Shown here one piece after another: positions 47,929 to 59,472 of a DNA stretch of 64,000 bases. A model generated the notes under the pieces. That model was not told the origin of the DNA. It made no database searches and was given only the letters and a program-made list of their open reading frames with translations. Source of the DNA: Cervus elaphus. Lineage: Eukaryota; Chordata; Mammalia; Artiodactyla; Cervidae. Position numbers and translations under genes: made by a program. The stretch is taken from assembly GCF_910594005.1 (NCBI RefSeq), contig NC_057848.1:48439616-48503615 (forward strand). Reading direction: 5' to 3'. The stretch's first letter is position 1. Each line of letters starts with the position of its first letter.

Positions 47929-48500
47929 ATGATATAGTAACAGTGGTGTTTAAATCACTTTTAATTCTGGCACAGAAATTAGGAGTAAAGAAACTATACA
48001 AACATTAGTGAATATACAATATAAAAGTATATAATTTATTACATCACTAACAAAATGTTGGGAAAGGGAGCCAGAAGTGTAGAGTTTTTGTGTGCAGTTG
48101 AATTTAACTTGTTATCAGTTTAAAATGAATTGGAATTGCTATAACTTTAAGATGCTTTATATGATCTCCAGGATAACCACAAAGAAAACACCAATAGAAA
48201 ATATGTAAAAGGAAAAGAGAAAGGGATCAAAGTGTGTCAATACAAAAAAATCAGTGAAACACAATGGAAGACAGCAAGAGACAGAAGAACTGCAAGACTA
48301 ACAGAAAACAATTAACAACATGACAATAGTGAATAGTGATAGTAAATCCTTCCCTATTAATAATTACTTTAAATGTAAATGGATTAATCTTCCTAATCAA
48401 AAGCCATGGAGTGACTGAATGAACAGAAAACAGAATCTAGTTTTATGCTGTCTACAAAGAGACACTCCACATTTAAGGATACCCATACTTTAAAGTGAGA

Positions 48501-49097
48501 GACTTTATTTTCTTGGGCTCCAAAATCACTGGAGTTGGTGACTGGAGCCATGAAATTAAAAGATGCTTGCTCCTTGGAAGAAAAGCTGTGACAAATCTAG
48601 ACAGCATATTAAAAAGCAGAGACATTATTTTGCCAACAAAGGTTCATCTAGTCAAAGCAATATTTTTTCCAGTAGTCATGTTTGAATGTGAGAGTTGAAC
48701 CATAAAGAAAGCTGAGTGTCAAAGAATTGATTTTTTTGAACTGTGGTGTTGGAGAAGACACTTGAGAGTCTCTTGGACTGCAAGGCGATCCAACCAGTCA
48801 ATCCTAAAAGAAATCAGTCCTGAATATTCATTAGAAGGACTGATGCTGAAACTGAAGCTACAATGCTTTGGCCAACTGATACAAAGAACTGACTCATTAG
48901 AAAAGACCCTGTTGCTGGGAAAGATTGAAGGCAGGAGAAGGGGATGACAGAGAATGAGATGGTTGGATGGCGTCACCAACTCGATGGACATGAGTTTGAG
49001 CAAGCTCTGTGAGTTGGTGATGGACAGGGAAGCCTGGCATGCTGCAGTCCAAGGGGTTGCAAGGAGTCGACCACGACTGAGCAACTGAACTGAACTG
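48501..49097 (+). mobile_element. BovB LINE, 5'-truncated, inside old L1 ORF2
   Basis: 'gagactttattttcttgggc' to 'ctgagcaactgaactgaact'. The frame 48762-48947 codes the BovB tail (RRSNQSILKEISPEYSLEGL). Target-site repeats atactttaaagtgaga (48485-48500) and atacttgaaagtgaaa (49098-49113), 14 of 16 bases equal. The L1 ORF2 text continues on both sides. Confidence 0.95.
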
Positions 49098-50114
49098 ATA
49101 CTTGAAAGTGAAAGAATGGAATATGATGCTCCTTGATTATGGCAACAGGAGACAACAGAGGTAGCCACATTTATATCAAACAAAATAGACTCCAAGTCAC
49201 TAACTCTCACAATAAGCAGAAAAGGACATTATATATAAAAGGGTCAATTCCCCAGGAAGATTTAACAATTACAAATTTAAGTGCACTCAACATCAGAGTA
49301 CCTAAATATTTGAAGCAAACATTAGAAGAACTGAAGGGAGAAGTAAACAGCAACACAGTAGTAGTGCATTTCAGTATCCCACTTTCAATAACAGAATATT
49401 GAGACAGAAGTTCAATAAGGAAACAGAGGTCTTAAATAATACTTAAGACCAAGTGTACCTGACCAACATATAGAAAACAATCTACCCAACAGCAGAATAC
49501 ACACTCTCAAGCACAATATTTCTCCAGGATAGATCACATAAGAAACCTTTCTTAAAATTTAAGAAGATTGAAATCATACCAAGTATCTTTTCTGACTATA
49601 TTAGAAAACTAGAAATCAATAGCAGAAGAAAAACTAAAATACACCAACAAATTGGACAGTTTAGAAGAAGTGAATAATTTCCTAGGAAGATTTGATCTAC
49701 CAAGACTGAATCACAAAGAAATAGAAAAATTGAACATTCCTATAAGTAGTAAATCAGTTGAATCAGTATTCAAATATCTCCCAACAAAGAAAAACCCAGG
49801 ACCAGATGACTTCACTCGTGACTTTTACCAAATATTTAAATAATTCATGCCAGTTCTCCTCAAATTTATCCAAAAACTTGAAGGAGAAGGAATAATTCCA
49901 AACTTGTTTTATGAGGTCATTGGTAAGTTGATACCAAAGCCAGAAATTAAAAAAAAAAAAACTAAAAGAAAAGAATTCCACAGGAAAATATCCCTTATGA
50001 ATATAGATGCAAAAATTCTCTACAAAATGCTAGCAAACTGAATTTGATTACACATAAAAAGGATCATGCACCTTGACCAACTGGAATTTATCCCTGTGAT
50101 GATAATGATGGTTT

Positions 50115-50565
50115 AAAATCATACAAAAATAAATTTTAGAGTAAATTTTAAATGTTCATTATTTCCTGCTTTTCCAACATCCCCACAAACAGGCTGTTTG
50201 CACCCTGTTCAGATGACCAGGTGCACTAGTGTGATAGGACTGACCCCTGCCACTGCTTCCCCCCTTTTCCTCCCCTCACTGTGACATTCAAACACACCAA
50301 TGAAATCACCTCATGCCTTTTGCTTGAATACTCCATTCAGGACATTCTTCCCCCTCCCCAAATAAAGGCACTTGTCCATGGGTTCTTGCTCTTTCTCTCA
50401 GTTTCTACCTGCTTGGTGGAACCTGCTCCCTTGGTGCTCACCCTGTGTAGTTCCCTCATGGGATCCAGTGACTCTGTCTCTCTAGGACTTTTGAGATAAT
50501 ACCTTTTGTTTTCCTGTACCCCTCTTGTGTCCCACTCTTATGGCTGAACCCGACTGACCATCTCA
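50115..50565 (+). mobile_element. Probable solitary LTR (ERV1-like)
   Basis: Interrupts L1 ORF2 text. Plus-strand LTR-like layout: 'caccaatgaaatcacctcat' (CCAAT), then 'ccaaataaaggcacttgtcc' (polyadenylation signal at about 50361), then C/T-rich U5-like sequence to 'gaacccgactgacca'. No viral genes adjoin. The edges are set only by where the L1 text stops and resumes. Confidence 0.5.
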
Positions 50566-52880
50566 TGAAAGAATACAAAGCATCCATCAAGGTGATATAC
50601 CACATTAACAGAACAAAGCATAAAAATCACATAGTCATCTCCATAGGTTGAAACCTTATCATGATAAAAACACTCAGCAAACTAAGAATGGAAGATAATT
50701 TCCTTAAGATAGCAAAGGCTATATATAAAAAGTCCACAGCTAACATCATACTCAGTGGTGAAAAATGGTGAAAAACTTCCTCTAAGATCAGAATCAAGGT
50801 AAGGATGCCTGCTGTTGTGACTTCAACATAGTACTCAAAGTTCTTGACAGAGAAATTAGGAAAGAAATATTTCAAATTTTATGAATTATAAAAGTAGTAT
50901 ATTTGTATCTGTTCATAGGTTATATGATCGTATATGTATAGAAATCCCTGAAGTTTCTACAAATATGTTGTAACTAATAAACAAATATGATGATGTTGCA
51001 TCCTAGAAAGTCAGCATAAAAATGCATTGTGTACACTGATACTCTTAACAATGAACAATACACTAACAATGAACAATTGTGTACACAGACTGATACACTA
51101 AAAATGATCAGAAAAGGAAGTTAAGAAAACAATCTCATTTATAGTAATATCAAAAAGAATAAAATACTTAGGAATAAGCTTAACTAAGGTGGAAAAAGAC
51201 TTGTACACTGAAAACTATAGAACATTGATAAAAGAACTTAGACAAAAATAAGTGGAAAGATAATCCACACTTGTGAGATGGAAAAATTAATATTGTCAAA
51301 ATGTCTATACTACCCAATTAATGTACAGCATCAGTTCAATCCCTATCAAATCTCAAAGATGTTCTTATAGGAATAGAAAAAATAATCCTAAAATATGTAA
51401 GAAACCACAAAGGACCCTGAATAGCCAAGTCAGTCTTGAGAAAGAAAAACAAAGCAGGAGGCCTCACACTTCCTGATTTCAAAAAAATATTGCAAAGCTA
51501 CAGTATTCAAACAGTTTGGCACTGGCAGAGAGATATATAGGCCAATGGAACATAATATAATATAAGGCTCCAAAATAAAGCCATGTACATAGGATCAAAT
51601 TATCTTTGACAAGCATGCTAATAATTGACAGTGGGGAAAGGAGAGTTTCTTTAACAAATGGTGCTGGGAAAACCAGTATCCACATGGAAAAGAATGGAAT
51701 TGGACCTTCACAAAAATCAACTTGATATAAATTAAAGACTTAAATGGAAGACCTGAAGCTGTAAAGCTCCTAGAAGAAAGCAGTGGGGAAAAGCTTTCTG
51801 ACATTGGTCTTGGTAATGATTTGTTGGATATGACACCACAAGCAAAAATAAACAAGTGGGACTATATTAAGCTAAAAAAAAAAAAACTACTGAACACCAA
51901 AAGAAACAATCAACAGAGTGAAAAAACAAGCCTATGGAATGGGAGAAAACATTTACAAACCATTTATTTGAGAAGGGATTAATATTCAAGTGTATAGGGA
52001 ACTCCTGTGACTTAGCATAAAAAACATATAATCTGATTAAAGAATGGGCAAACAACTTCAGTAGACATTTATCCAAAGCAGAGACACAGATGGCCCATAG
52101 ACACGTGAAAAGATGCTCCACATCACTAGTCATCAGGAAAATGCAAATCAAAAGCTCAATGAGCTTTCATCTCACACCTATTAGAATGGCCATTATCAAA
52201 ACCCCCGAAATAATGAATGTTGGTAAAAATGTCAAGAATTGGAATGCTTATGCACTGTTGATGGGGCTTTAAAATGTTGCAGCTGCTATGGAAAACAGTA
52301 TGGAATTTCCTGAAAAAGTTAAAAACAGAGCTGCAGTGTTATCTGGCAACCCCACTTTTGGGTATTCAAAAACATTGAAATCTGGATCTGCAACAGATAT
52401 TTGCAGTCCCATGTTCATTGCAGCAGCATTCACAATAGCCAAGAGGTGGAAACAACCAAAATGTCCATTGACAGATGAACAAATAAAATGTAGTATATAA
52501 ATACAGTGGAACATTATTCAGACTTAAAAAGGAAGGAAATTCTTCCGTATGCCGCAGTATCAATGAACCACGAGGAAATTATTCTAAGTGAAATAAACCA
52601 GCACAGAAGGACAAATACTGCTTGATTCCATTTATATGAGGTATCTAAAGTAGTAAAACTCACAGAAGCAGAAAGTAGAATGGTGGTTGTTGGTAACTGG
52701 GGGGAGGAGGAAATGGGGAGGTTCTTTCATTGCATGTAAAGTTTCAGTCACATAAGATGAAGAATTCAGAGATATGCTTATGCTGCAAAATATTGTGCTT
52801 GCAGTTAAAAATACTGTATTACACTCTTAAAAATTTAAGAGGGTAAATCTTGTGTGTTTATTTAATAATAATAATTTAAA

Positions 52881-53880
52881 AAATGAACCATGCATGGATC
52901 AGGTCCTGCAGTAGAGAATGTTTCTTCTTCCTGACTCTTCCAATAGAAAAATAATTTTTGTCATATAAATGTTCTTGGAACACCAAAAAGAAAAGTTTAA
53001 AAAGAACACATTTCCTTAAAAAAGAGAGTTGAATCAACCTCTTTCTCTCTTTCCTCTCTCTTTCTCTCTCTCCTCCTCCTCTTTCTCTTTTTTTGCTCTG
53101 ACTACCAGAACCTTTAATACTACAACTGCGGAGAGTAGAACAAACATCAGAATTCTCTCTTTTGAAGATAAACAGTAATGTTTGTAGTGCACACTATTTT
53201 CAATATGCTATTTAAAATTTCCATATATATTTTTTCAATTTCAAAAATCAAACTCACTTGATTACAGTAAATTCACACATCATCATTCAGCATTACACAC
53301 ATGACCAAGCCTGACATTTTAAAATAAAATTGTTTTGAATCATTTAGCATTGAGAAAAGCATATAAATAATTTTGTAGTGACTAGAATATGTATTTTAGG
53401 CCAGACTCACTACAAAACAGTGACACATTTGCTAAAACTTTCTAAAATAAAATGGACAGTTAAGAACAACCATGGAAATGTTTACCTTCACAAATCTTCT
53501 GTGAGAAATAAAAGCCTTAAAATTGTGTGCTTACAATCTAGTTGAGTTTTTAGCCTTAATTATAGCTTGTGTGGTGACACTTTATTTTCTGGCATGACAC
53601 ATATTTAAATGTGCTTTTACATTAATTCCCTTTTAAAACCAGACTTTTGAGTTATTTAAGAACCAACTGTGATAACAAGTGTCCTGAAACTAAGGATTGA
53701 CAATACAATTTAATGGAAATGAGTGGCAAACCAGTATTTGCACTATTATTAGGTACTAATCTTCACTTACACAACTTTGATGCTGCTATGTCCATTGTTT
53801 ATATTGCTCAGATATGATATCTATAGTAGCAGTGTGTGCATGTTTTATGTTACTAGGAGAAATATTCTCATTTGAATGTT
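52881..53880. other. Unassigned, with a CT tract
   Basis: No gene recognised. A polypyrimidine tract (CTTTCTCT-type) runs from about 53038 to 53095. Confidence 0.45.
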
Positions 53881-53884
53881 TTTT

Positions 53885-54262
53885 TTATTCATTCAGTAAC
53901 ATTTCACTATGGGCCAAATGTGTACCAGTCACAGAATTAGAGACACAGTTACAAAATATAAAGTCAGAATCGTCAGGGCACTTGATCTAGATGCATTATA
54001 GTTCATGCATAAGCTAATTGTTTCCAGTCACAGTTGATAGTGAAGTATATAACAAGCCTGTGATACAAATATCTAGATAAAACCATAGGTAAAATAGGGG
54101 AAACAATTATATAATTGCCATCTAGAACTGGCAGGATTTCATTCAGCAAACATTTTTGATGTCCAAAGTGCTGGAAAGAATGAATGAATATATGAGAAAT
54201 AGTCTCTGCCTTCAGAGAGTGCATAATGTAGTGGGGGAGGAGGGACAAACTAAGTATAATGC
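53885..54262 (-). mobile_element. L2-like fragments
   Basis: Two pieces follow the reverse of the L2 3' end: 53885-53960 ('tattcattcagtaacatttc', 'gggccaaatgtgtaccag') and 54125-54262 ('ttcattcagcaaacattttt', 'tctctgccttcagagagtgc', 'atgtagtgggggagg'). Diverged, moderately supported. Confidence 0.5.
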
Positions 54263-54288
54263 AAGATGGAGCAAAATAAGTTGAAATA

Positions 54289-54499
54289 GTGTTGTGTTAG
54301 TTGATCAGTCGTGTCCAAGTCTTTGCAACCTTATGGACTGTAGCCAGCCGGGCTCCTCTGTCCATAGGGTTTCCCAGGCAAGAGTACTGGAGTGGGTGGC
54401 CGTTTCCTTCTCCAGGGGATCTTCCTGATCCAGGGATTGAACCCTGGTCTCCTGCATTGCAGGCAGTTTCTTTACCGTCTGAGCCACCAGGGAAGCCCA
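54289..54499 (-). mobile_element. Bov-tA SINE with a long target repeat
   Basis: Complete in reverse: 'gtgttagttgatcagtcgtg' to 'agccaccagggaagccc'. About 26 bases either side look duplicated: both start aagatg, contain aaaataagtt and end aaata (54263-54288 and 54500-54526), with several changes and an A-run length difference. Confidence 0.92.
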
Positions 54500-54779
54500 A
54501 AGATGAAAAAAAAATAAGTTAAAATAAGATTTATAATAATATTGCAAAAAAAAAAAAAACCTGATGTAGAATGCAGAAGAAGGAATAATTAATACCAAGT
54601 GGATGGGAAACCTTTGTAGAGGGGGATAAGGTTCATTTGAGCCATGACTATTGCCTTTTTGATTAAAAGAGTAGGGAGAAATGAGTATTCCATACCAGAA
54701 TCATGACAGAAATGATGGGACCTGAAAAGACATGACTTACTATGGCTAATGCATAATATATGTGATAGGATACAGTCAT

Positions 54780-54905
54780 TGATGAAGCTAGGAGGTACAT
54801 TTAAGGCCAGATGGTGACAGACCCTAAACACCATTGATAAGAATTTTGAACTTCATTCTGTAGGCAGTGTGAAATAGAAAGAAAGAATGGTGAAGGTTTT
54901 TGAGC
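54780..54905 (+). mobile_element. Possible L2-type fragment
   Basis: 'ttaaggccagatggtgacag', 'ttgaacttcattctgtaggc' and 'gaaggtttttgagcag' form an order I associate with an old mammalian repeat near L2; family not certain. Confidence 0.35.
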
Positions 54906-55388
54906 AGTTTCCAAAAATGTTTCTAAGTCCTCTGTTCATTTAAAGGAATAATGCTATATGGACCAAGTTTCTTAAATTTTCTACAACAATTTTATACAAC
55001 AAATGTTTCTCTGATCTCTTCTCTGCACTTTATATCAATATTCCATATATATAATTATTATGTGTGCAATATTATATAGTATTCATTTTATTCATTAACT
55101 CATTATTAGTTTCCCTTGTATTATACTTAGTTATGACCCCACGCCTGAGGTCAGGGGCGGCGGCTGAGAGGAGCAACCCCACCTCCAAGGAGCAGCGGCT
55201 GTGCGGGCGCAGGAGGCCGGAGAGGAGTTACTCCACGTTCAAGGTCAGGAGGGGAGGCTGTGAGGAGTTACCCCTCCTCCAAGGTAAGGAGCAGTGGCTG
55301 CGCTTTGCTGGAGCAGCTGTGAAGAGATACCCCATGTCCAAGGTAAGAGAAACCCAAGTAAGAGTGGGACCACCCAAGACAGCAGGTC

Positions 55389-58300
55389 ATGGTGGAGAGG
55401 TCTGACAGAATGTGGTCCACTGGAGAAGGGAATGGCAAACCACTTCAGTATTCTTGCCTTGAGAACCCCATGAACAGTATGAGAAGGCAAAATGATAGGA
55501 TACTGAAAGAGGAACTCCCCAGGTTGGTAGGTGCCCAATATGCTACTGGAGATCAGTGGAGAAATAACTCCAGAAAGAATGAAGGGATGGAGCCAAAGCA
55601 AAAACAATACCCAGCTGTGGATGTGACTGGTGATAGAAGCAAGGTCCAATGCTGTAAAGAGCAATATTGCATAGGAACCTGGAATGTTAGGTCCATGAAT
55701 CAAGGCAAATTGGAAGTGGTCAAACAGGAGATGGCAAGAGTGAATGTCGACATTCTAGGAATCAGCGAACTAAAATGGACTGGAATGGGTGAATTTAACT
55801 CAGATGATCATTATATCTACTACTGTGGGCAGGAATCCCTTATAAGAAATGGAGTAGCCATCATGGTCAACAAAAGAGTCCGAAATGCAGTACTTGGATG
55901 CAATCTCAAAAACGACAGAATGATCTCTGTTCGTTTCCAAGGCAAATCATTCAATATCACGGTAATCCAAGCCTATGCCCCAACCAGTAACGCTGAAGAA
56001 GCTGAAGTTGAACGGTTCTACTACAAGACCTTCTAGAACTAACACCCCCAAAAGATGTCCTTTTCATTATAGGGGACTGGAATGCAAAAGTAGGAAGTCA
56101 AGAAACACCTGGAATAACAGGCAAATTTGGCCTTGGAGTACAGAATGAAGCAGGGCAAAGGCTAATAGAGTTTTGACAGGAGAATGCACTGGTCATAGCA
56201 AACACCCTTTTCCCACAATACAAGAGAAGACTCTACACATGGACATCACCAGATGGTCAACACCGAAATCAGATTGATTATATTCTTTGCAGCCAAAGAT
56301 GGAGACGCTCTATACAGTCAGCAAAAACAAGACCAGGGGCTGACTGTGGCTCAGATAATGAACTCCTTATTGCCAAATTCAGACTTAAATTGAAGAAAGT
56401 AAGGAAAACTACTAGACCATTCAGGTATGACCTAAATAAAATCCCTTATGACCATACAGTGGAAGTGAGAAATAGATTTAAGGGACTAGATCTGATAGAG
56501 AGTGCCTGATGAACTATGGATGGAGGTTCGTGACATTGTACAGGAGACAGGGATCAAGACTATCCTCATGGAAAAGAAATTCAAAAAGGCAAAATGGTTG
56601 TCTGAGAAAGCCTTACAAATAGCTGTGAAAAGAAGAGAAGTGAAAAGCAAAGGAGAAAAGGAAAGATATTCCCATTTGAATGCGGAGTTCCAAAGAATAG
56701 CAAGGAGAGGTAAGAAAGACTTCCTTGGCAATCAATGCAAAGAAATAGAGGGAAAAAAACAGAATGGGAAAGACAAGAGATCTCTTCAAGAAAATTAGAG
56801 ATACCAAGGGAACATTTCACGGAAAGATGGGTTTAATAAAGCACAGAAATGGTATGGACCTAACAGAAGCAGAAGATATTAAGAAGAGGTGGCAAGAATA
56901 TACAGAAGAACTGTACCAAAAAGATCTTCATGACCCAGATAACCACGATGGTGTGATCACTCACCTAGAGCTAGACATCCTGGAATGTGAAGTCAAATGG
57001 GCCTTAGAAAGCATCACTATGAACAAAGCTAGTGGAGGTGATGGAATACAGTTGAGCTATTTCAAATCCTGAAAGATAATGCTGTGAAAGTGCTGCACTC
57101 AATATGCCAGCAAATTTGGAAAACTCAGCAGTGGCCACAGGACTGAAAAAGGTGCGTTTTCATTCCAATCCCAAAGAAAGGCAATCCCAAAGAATGCTCA
57201 AACTCCCGCACAATTGCACTCATCTCACACGTAATGCTCAAAATTCTCCAAGCCAGGCTTCAGCAATACGTGAAACATGAACTTCCAGATGTTCAAGCTG
57301 GTTCTGATTCATATCAATGTATGACAAATAAATAAATAAATAAATAAAAATTAAAAAAAAAAAGAATGAAAAAGCAAAAAAAAAAAAAAAAAAAAAAAGG
57401 CAGAGGAACCAGAGATCAAATTGCCAACATCTGCTGGTTCATCGAAAAACCAAGAGTTCCAGGAAAACATCTATTTCTGCTTTATTGACTATGCCAAAGC
57501 CTTTGACTATGTGGATCACAATAAACTGTGGAGGAGAATTCTGAAAGAGATGGGAATACCAGACCACCTGACCTGCCTCTTGAGAAACCTATATGCAGGT
57601 CAGGAAGCAACAGTTAGAACCGACATAGAACACAGTCTGGTTCCAAATAGGAAAAGGAGTACATCAAGGCCGTATATTGTCATCCTGCTTATTTAACTTC
57701 TATGCAGAGTACATCATGAGAAACGCTGGGCTGGAAGAAGCACAAGCTGGAATCAAGATTGTCGGAGAAATCTCAATAACCTCAGATATGCAGATGACAC
57801 CACCCTTATGGCAGAAAGTGAAGAGGAACTAAAAAGCCTCTCGATGAAAGTGAAAGAGGAGAGTGAAAAAGTTGGCTTAAAGCTCAACATTCAGAAAACT
57901 AAGATCATGGCATCTGGTCCCATTACTTCATAGGAAATAGATGGGGAAACAGTGGAAACAGTGTGAGACTTTATTTTTTGGGGGGGCTCCAAAATCACTG
58001 CAGATGGTGATTGCAGCCATGAAATTAAAAGACGCTTACTCCTTGGAAGGAAAGTTATGACCAACCTAGATAGCATATTAAAAAGCAGAGACATTACTTT
58101 GCCAACAAAGGTCCATCTAGTCAAGGTTATGGTTTTTCCAGGGGTCATGTATGCATGTGAGAGCTGGACTGTGAAGAAAGTTGAACGCTGAAAAATTGAT
58201 GCTTTTGAACTGTGGTTTTGGAGAAGTCTCTTGAGAGTCCCTTGGACTGCAAGGAGATCCAACCAATCCATCCTAAAGGAGATCAGTCCTGGGTGTTCAT

Positions 58301-58559
58301 TGGAAGAACTGATGTTGAAGCTGAAACTCCAATATTTTGTCCATCTCATGGAACAGTTGGCTCATTTGAAAAGACCCTGATGCTGGGAGGGATTGCGGGC
58401 AGGAAGAGAAGGGGACGACAGAAGGTGAGATGACTGGATGGCATCACTGACTCGATGGACATGAGTTTGAGTAGACTCCGGGAGTTGGTGATGGACAGGG
58501 AGGCCTGGCGTGCTGCGATTCATGGAGCTGCAAAGAGTCAGAGATGCCTGAGCGACTGA
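55389..58559 (+). pseudogene. BovB endonuclease-reverse transcriptase, broken
   Basis: In an intact BovB one protein has an AP-like endonuclease then a reverse transcriptase. Here the endonuclease part is open from 55389 to 56036 (215 residues), with the active-site motifs GTWNVR near residue 95 and SELKW near residue 130. A deletion at about 56020 shifts the frame. Further damage: a stop from TGC to TGA in 'gagttttgacaggag' (about 56173), a loss of two bases near 56500 ahead of 'gtgcctgatgaa', and another shift near 56750. The RT domain is interrupted by an L1 stub at 57304. The catalytic YADD is intact at 57787-57798. The final codons reach a stop at 58557-58559. Confidence 0.92.
57304..57398 (+). 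mobile_element. L1 3' stub inside BovB RT domain
   Basis: 'tgattcatatcaatgtatga' is the ruminant L1 3' UTR, then a (TAAA)n stretch and an A tail of 23 bases. It sits in the RT region between codons for DVQAG and RGTRDQ. The L1 3' UTR lacks its middle part before the tail, and about eight BovB bases at the site seem lost. No target duplication is visible. Confidence 0.8.
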
Positions 58560-58604
58560 ACTGACTGGCTGACTGATACTTAGTTATTTTTTAGTGCATG
58601 TATT

Positions 58605-58862
58605 GATATCTCCTCCATGCTAGATGAAAATTTCCCTGAAGGTAGAGAGCACATTTATATATTCACTTGTCCTTGTTATATGCATTTAATGACAGTACCC
58701 ACTTCTCTGGGTTATTATAAAGATTAAAGAGAAGAAACACACGACAGACTAAGGATATGCTGGTTAAAAGTTTAAACTCAAGGACTGAGCTGTCTGAGTT
58801 TGCATCCAAGTTATGTCACTTACCAACTGTGGAATCTTGAATAGCCTACTTAATCTTTGTTT
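58605..58862 (+). mobile_element. L2 and MIR fragments
   Basis: 58605-58690 fits an L2 3' end ('atgaaaatttccctgaaggt', 'gagagcac'). About 58755-58862 fits a MIR ('gactgagctgtctgagtttg', 'gtcacttaccaactgtggaa', 'atagcctacttaatctttgt'). Both are diverged. Confidence 0.5.
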
Positions 58863-58984
58863 CAAAACAAGCTTTATTGAAATAGAATTCATACCATATA
58901 ATTTGTCCCTTTAAATTTTACAGTTCAATTGTTTTTAATACATTCACAGATGTGCAACCATCACCTCAGTCAATTTTATTTTTT

Positions 58985-59180
58985 GTTCTTTTAATTTTGC
59001 TTATTTTTATTATTGGCTGGACTGAGTCTTTGTTGCTACATATGGGCTTTCTCTAGTTGCAGCATGCAGCCTCTCTATGCTCCAGGGCATGTGGGATCAT
59101 AGTTCCCTGACCAGGGATTGAACCTGCATCTCCTGCAATGGAAGGCAGATTCTTAACCACTAGATCACCAGGGACATACC
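58985..59180 (-). mobile_element. CHR-type SINE inside old L1
   Basis: Reverse copy: A/T tail 'ttatttttattattggctgg', body 'gctttctctagttgcagcat', then tRNA-like head 'ccagggattgaacctgcatc', 'ttaaccactagatcaccagg'. Matches the CHR SINE pattern of whales, hippos and ruminants. Confidence 0.78.
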
Positions 59181-59368
59181 CATAGTCAATTTTTGAACAT
59201 TATTATTGCCATAAAAAGAAATTCCCACACCCTTTAGCTCTCATCCCAGCATCTCCCATTTCCTTCTCCCCCAGCCTTAAGCAACCACTAATCTACTTTC
59301 TGTCTCTGTAGATTTCCCTGTTCTGGACATTTCATATGAATTGTGAATTTTGTGAATTCAGTCACAGG

Positions 59369-59472
59369 CCACATATTATATGATTTAACATTTAGCATAA
59401 TGTTTCTCAGGCTCATTCAGCCACATGTCATATGATTTAAAATTCAGCATAATGTTTCTCAGATCCACATGC
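59369..59472. repeat. 52-bp tandem duplication
   Basis: Two copies start at 59369 and 59421. Their first 42 bases begin ccacat, contain 'atatgattta' and end 'gcataatgtttctcag', with 38 of 42 bases equal. Confidence 0.88.

Larger units (their letters stand above)
43857..52880 (+). mobile_element. Old, near complete L1 hit by at least six insertions
   Basis: The probable 5' UTR starts near 'caggatggcagaatagtaag' (43869). The ORF1 region is clear at 46690-47300 ('aaaataaatctccagaaact', 'gattcaggagcagacttgat', 'gtgaagaaagcctaagggat', 'aaaccagaaggagaag'-type), interrupted by SINEs, then ORF2 from about 48350 ('taattactttaaatgtaaat') to about 52500, with a 3' UTR ending near 52880. RT-region text is seen at 49780-50040 (PTKKNPGPDDF in translation). 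All frames are broken. Insertions: LTR 44925-45331, BovB 45344-46455, Bov-tA 47309-47527, SINE head 47877-47928, BovB 48501-49097, LTR 50115-50565. The stretch before 44900 is the least certain part. Confidence 0.72.
55135..58575 (+). mobile_element. Near full-length BovB LINE with target duplication
   Basis: Begins in a CpG-rich 5' UTR (55135-55388) and runs through endonuclease, linker and RT domains to the 3' end. Perfect 12-bp target-site duplication atacttagttat at 55123-55134 and 58576-58587. The length is 3,441 bases, of which about 95 are a nested L1 stub at 57304-57398, leaving about 3.35 kb, the size expected for a complete BovB. The 5' UTR has four degenerate repeats starting GAGGAG or GAAGAG (55168, 55222, 55262, 55321). 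It is inactive because the long frame is broken. Confidence 0.97.

Noticed and set aside
55064..55405. 113-codon frame over the BovB 5' UTR
   Set aside because: It starts in host sequence before the target repeat and crosses the 5' UTR repeats. It matches no family protein.
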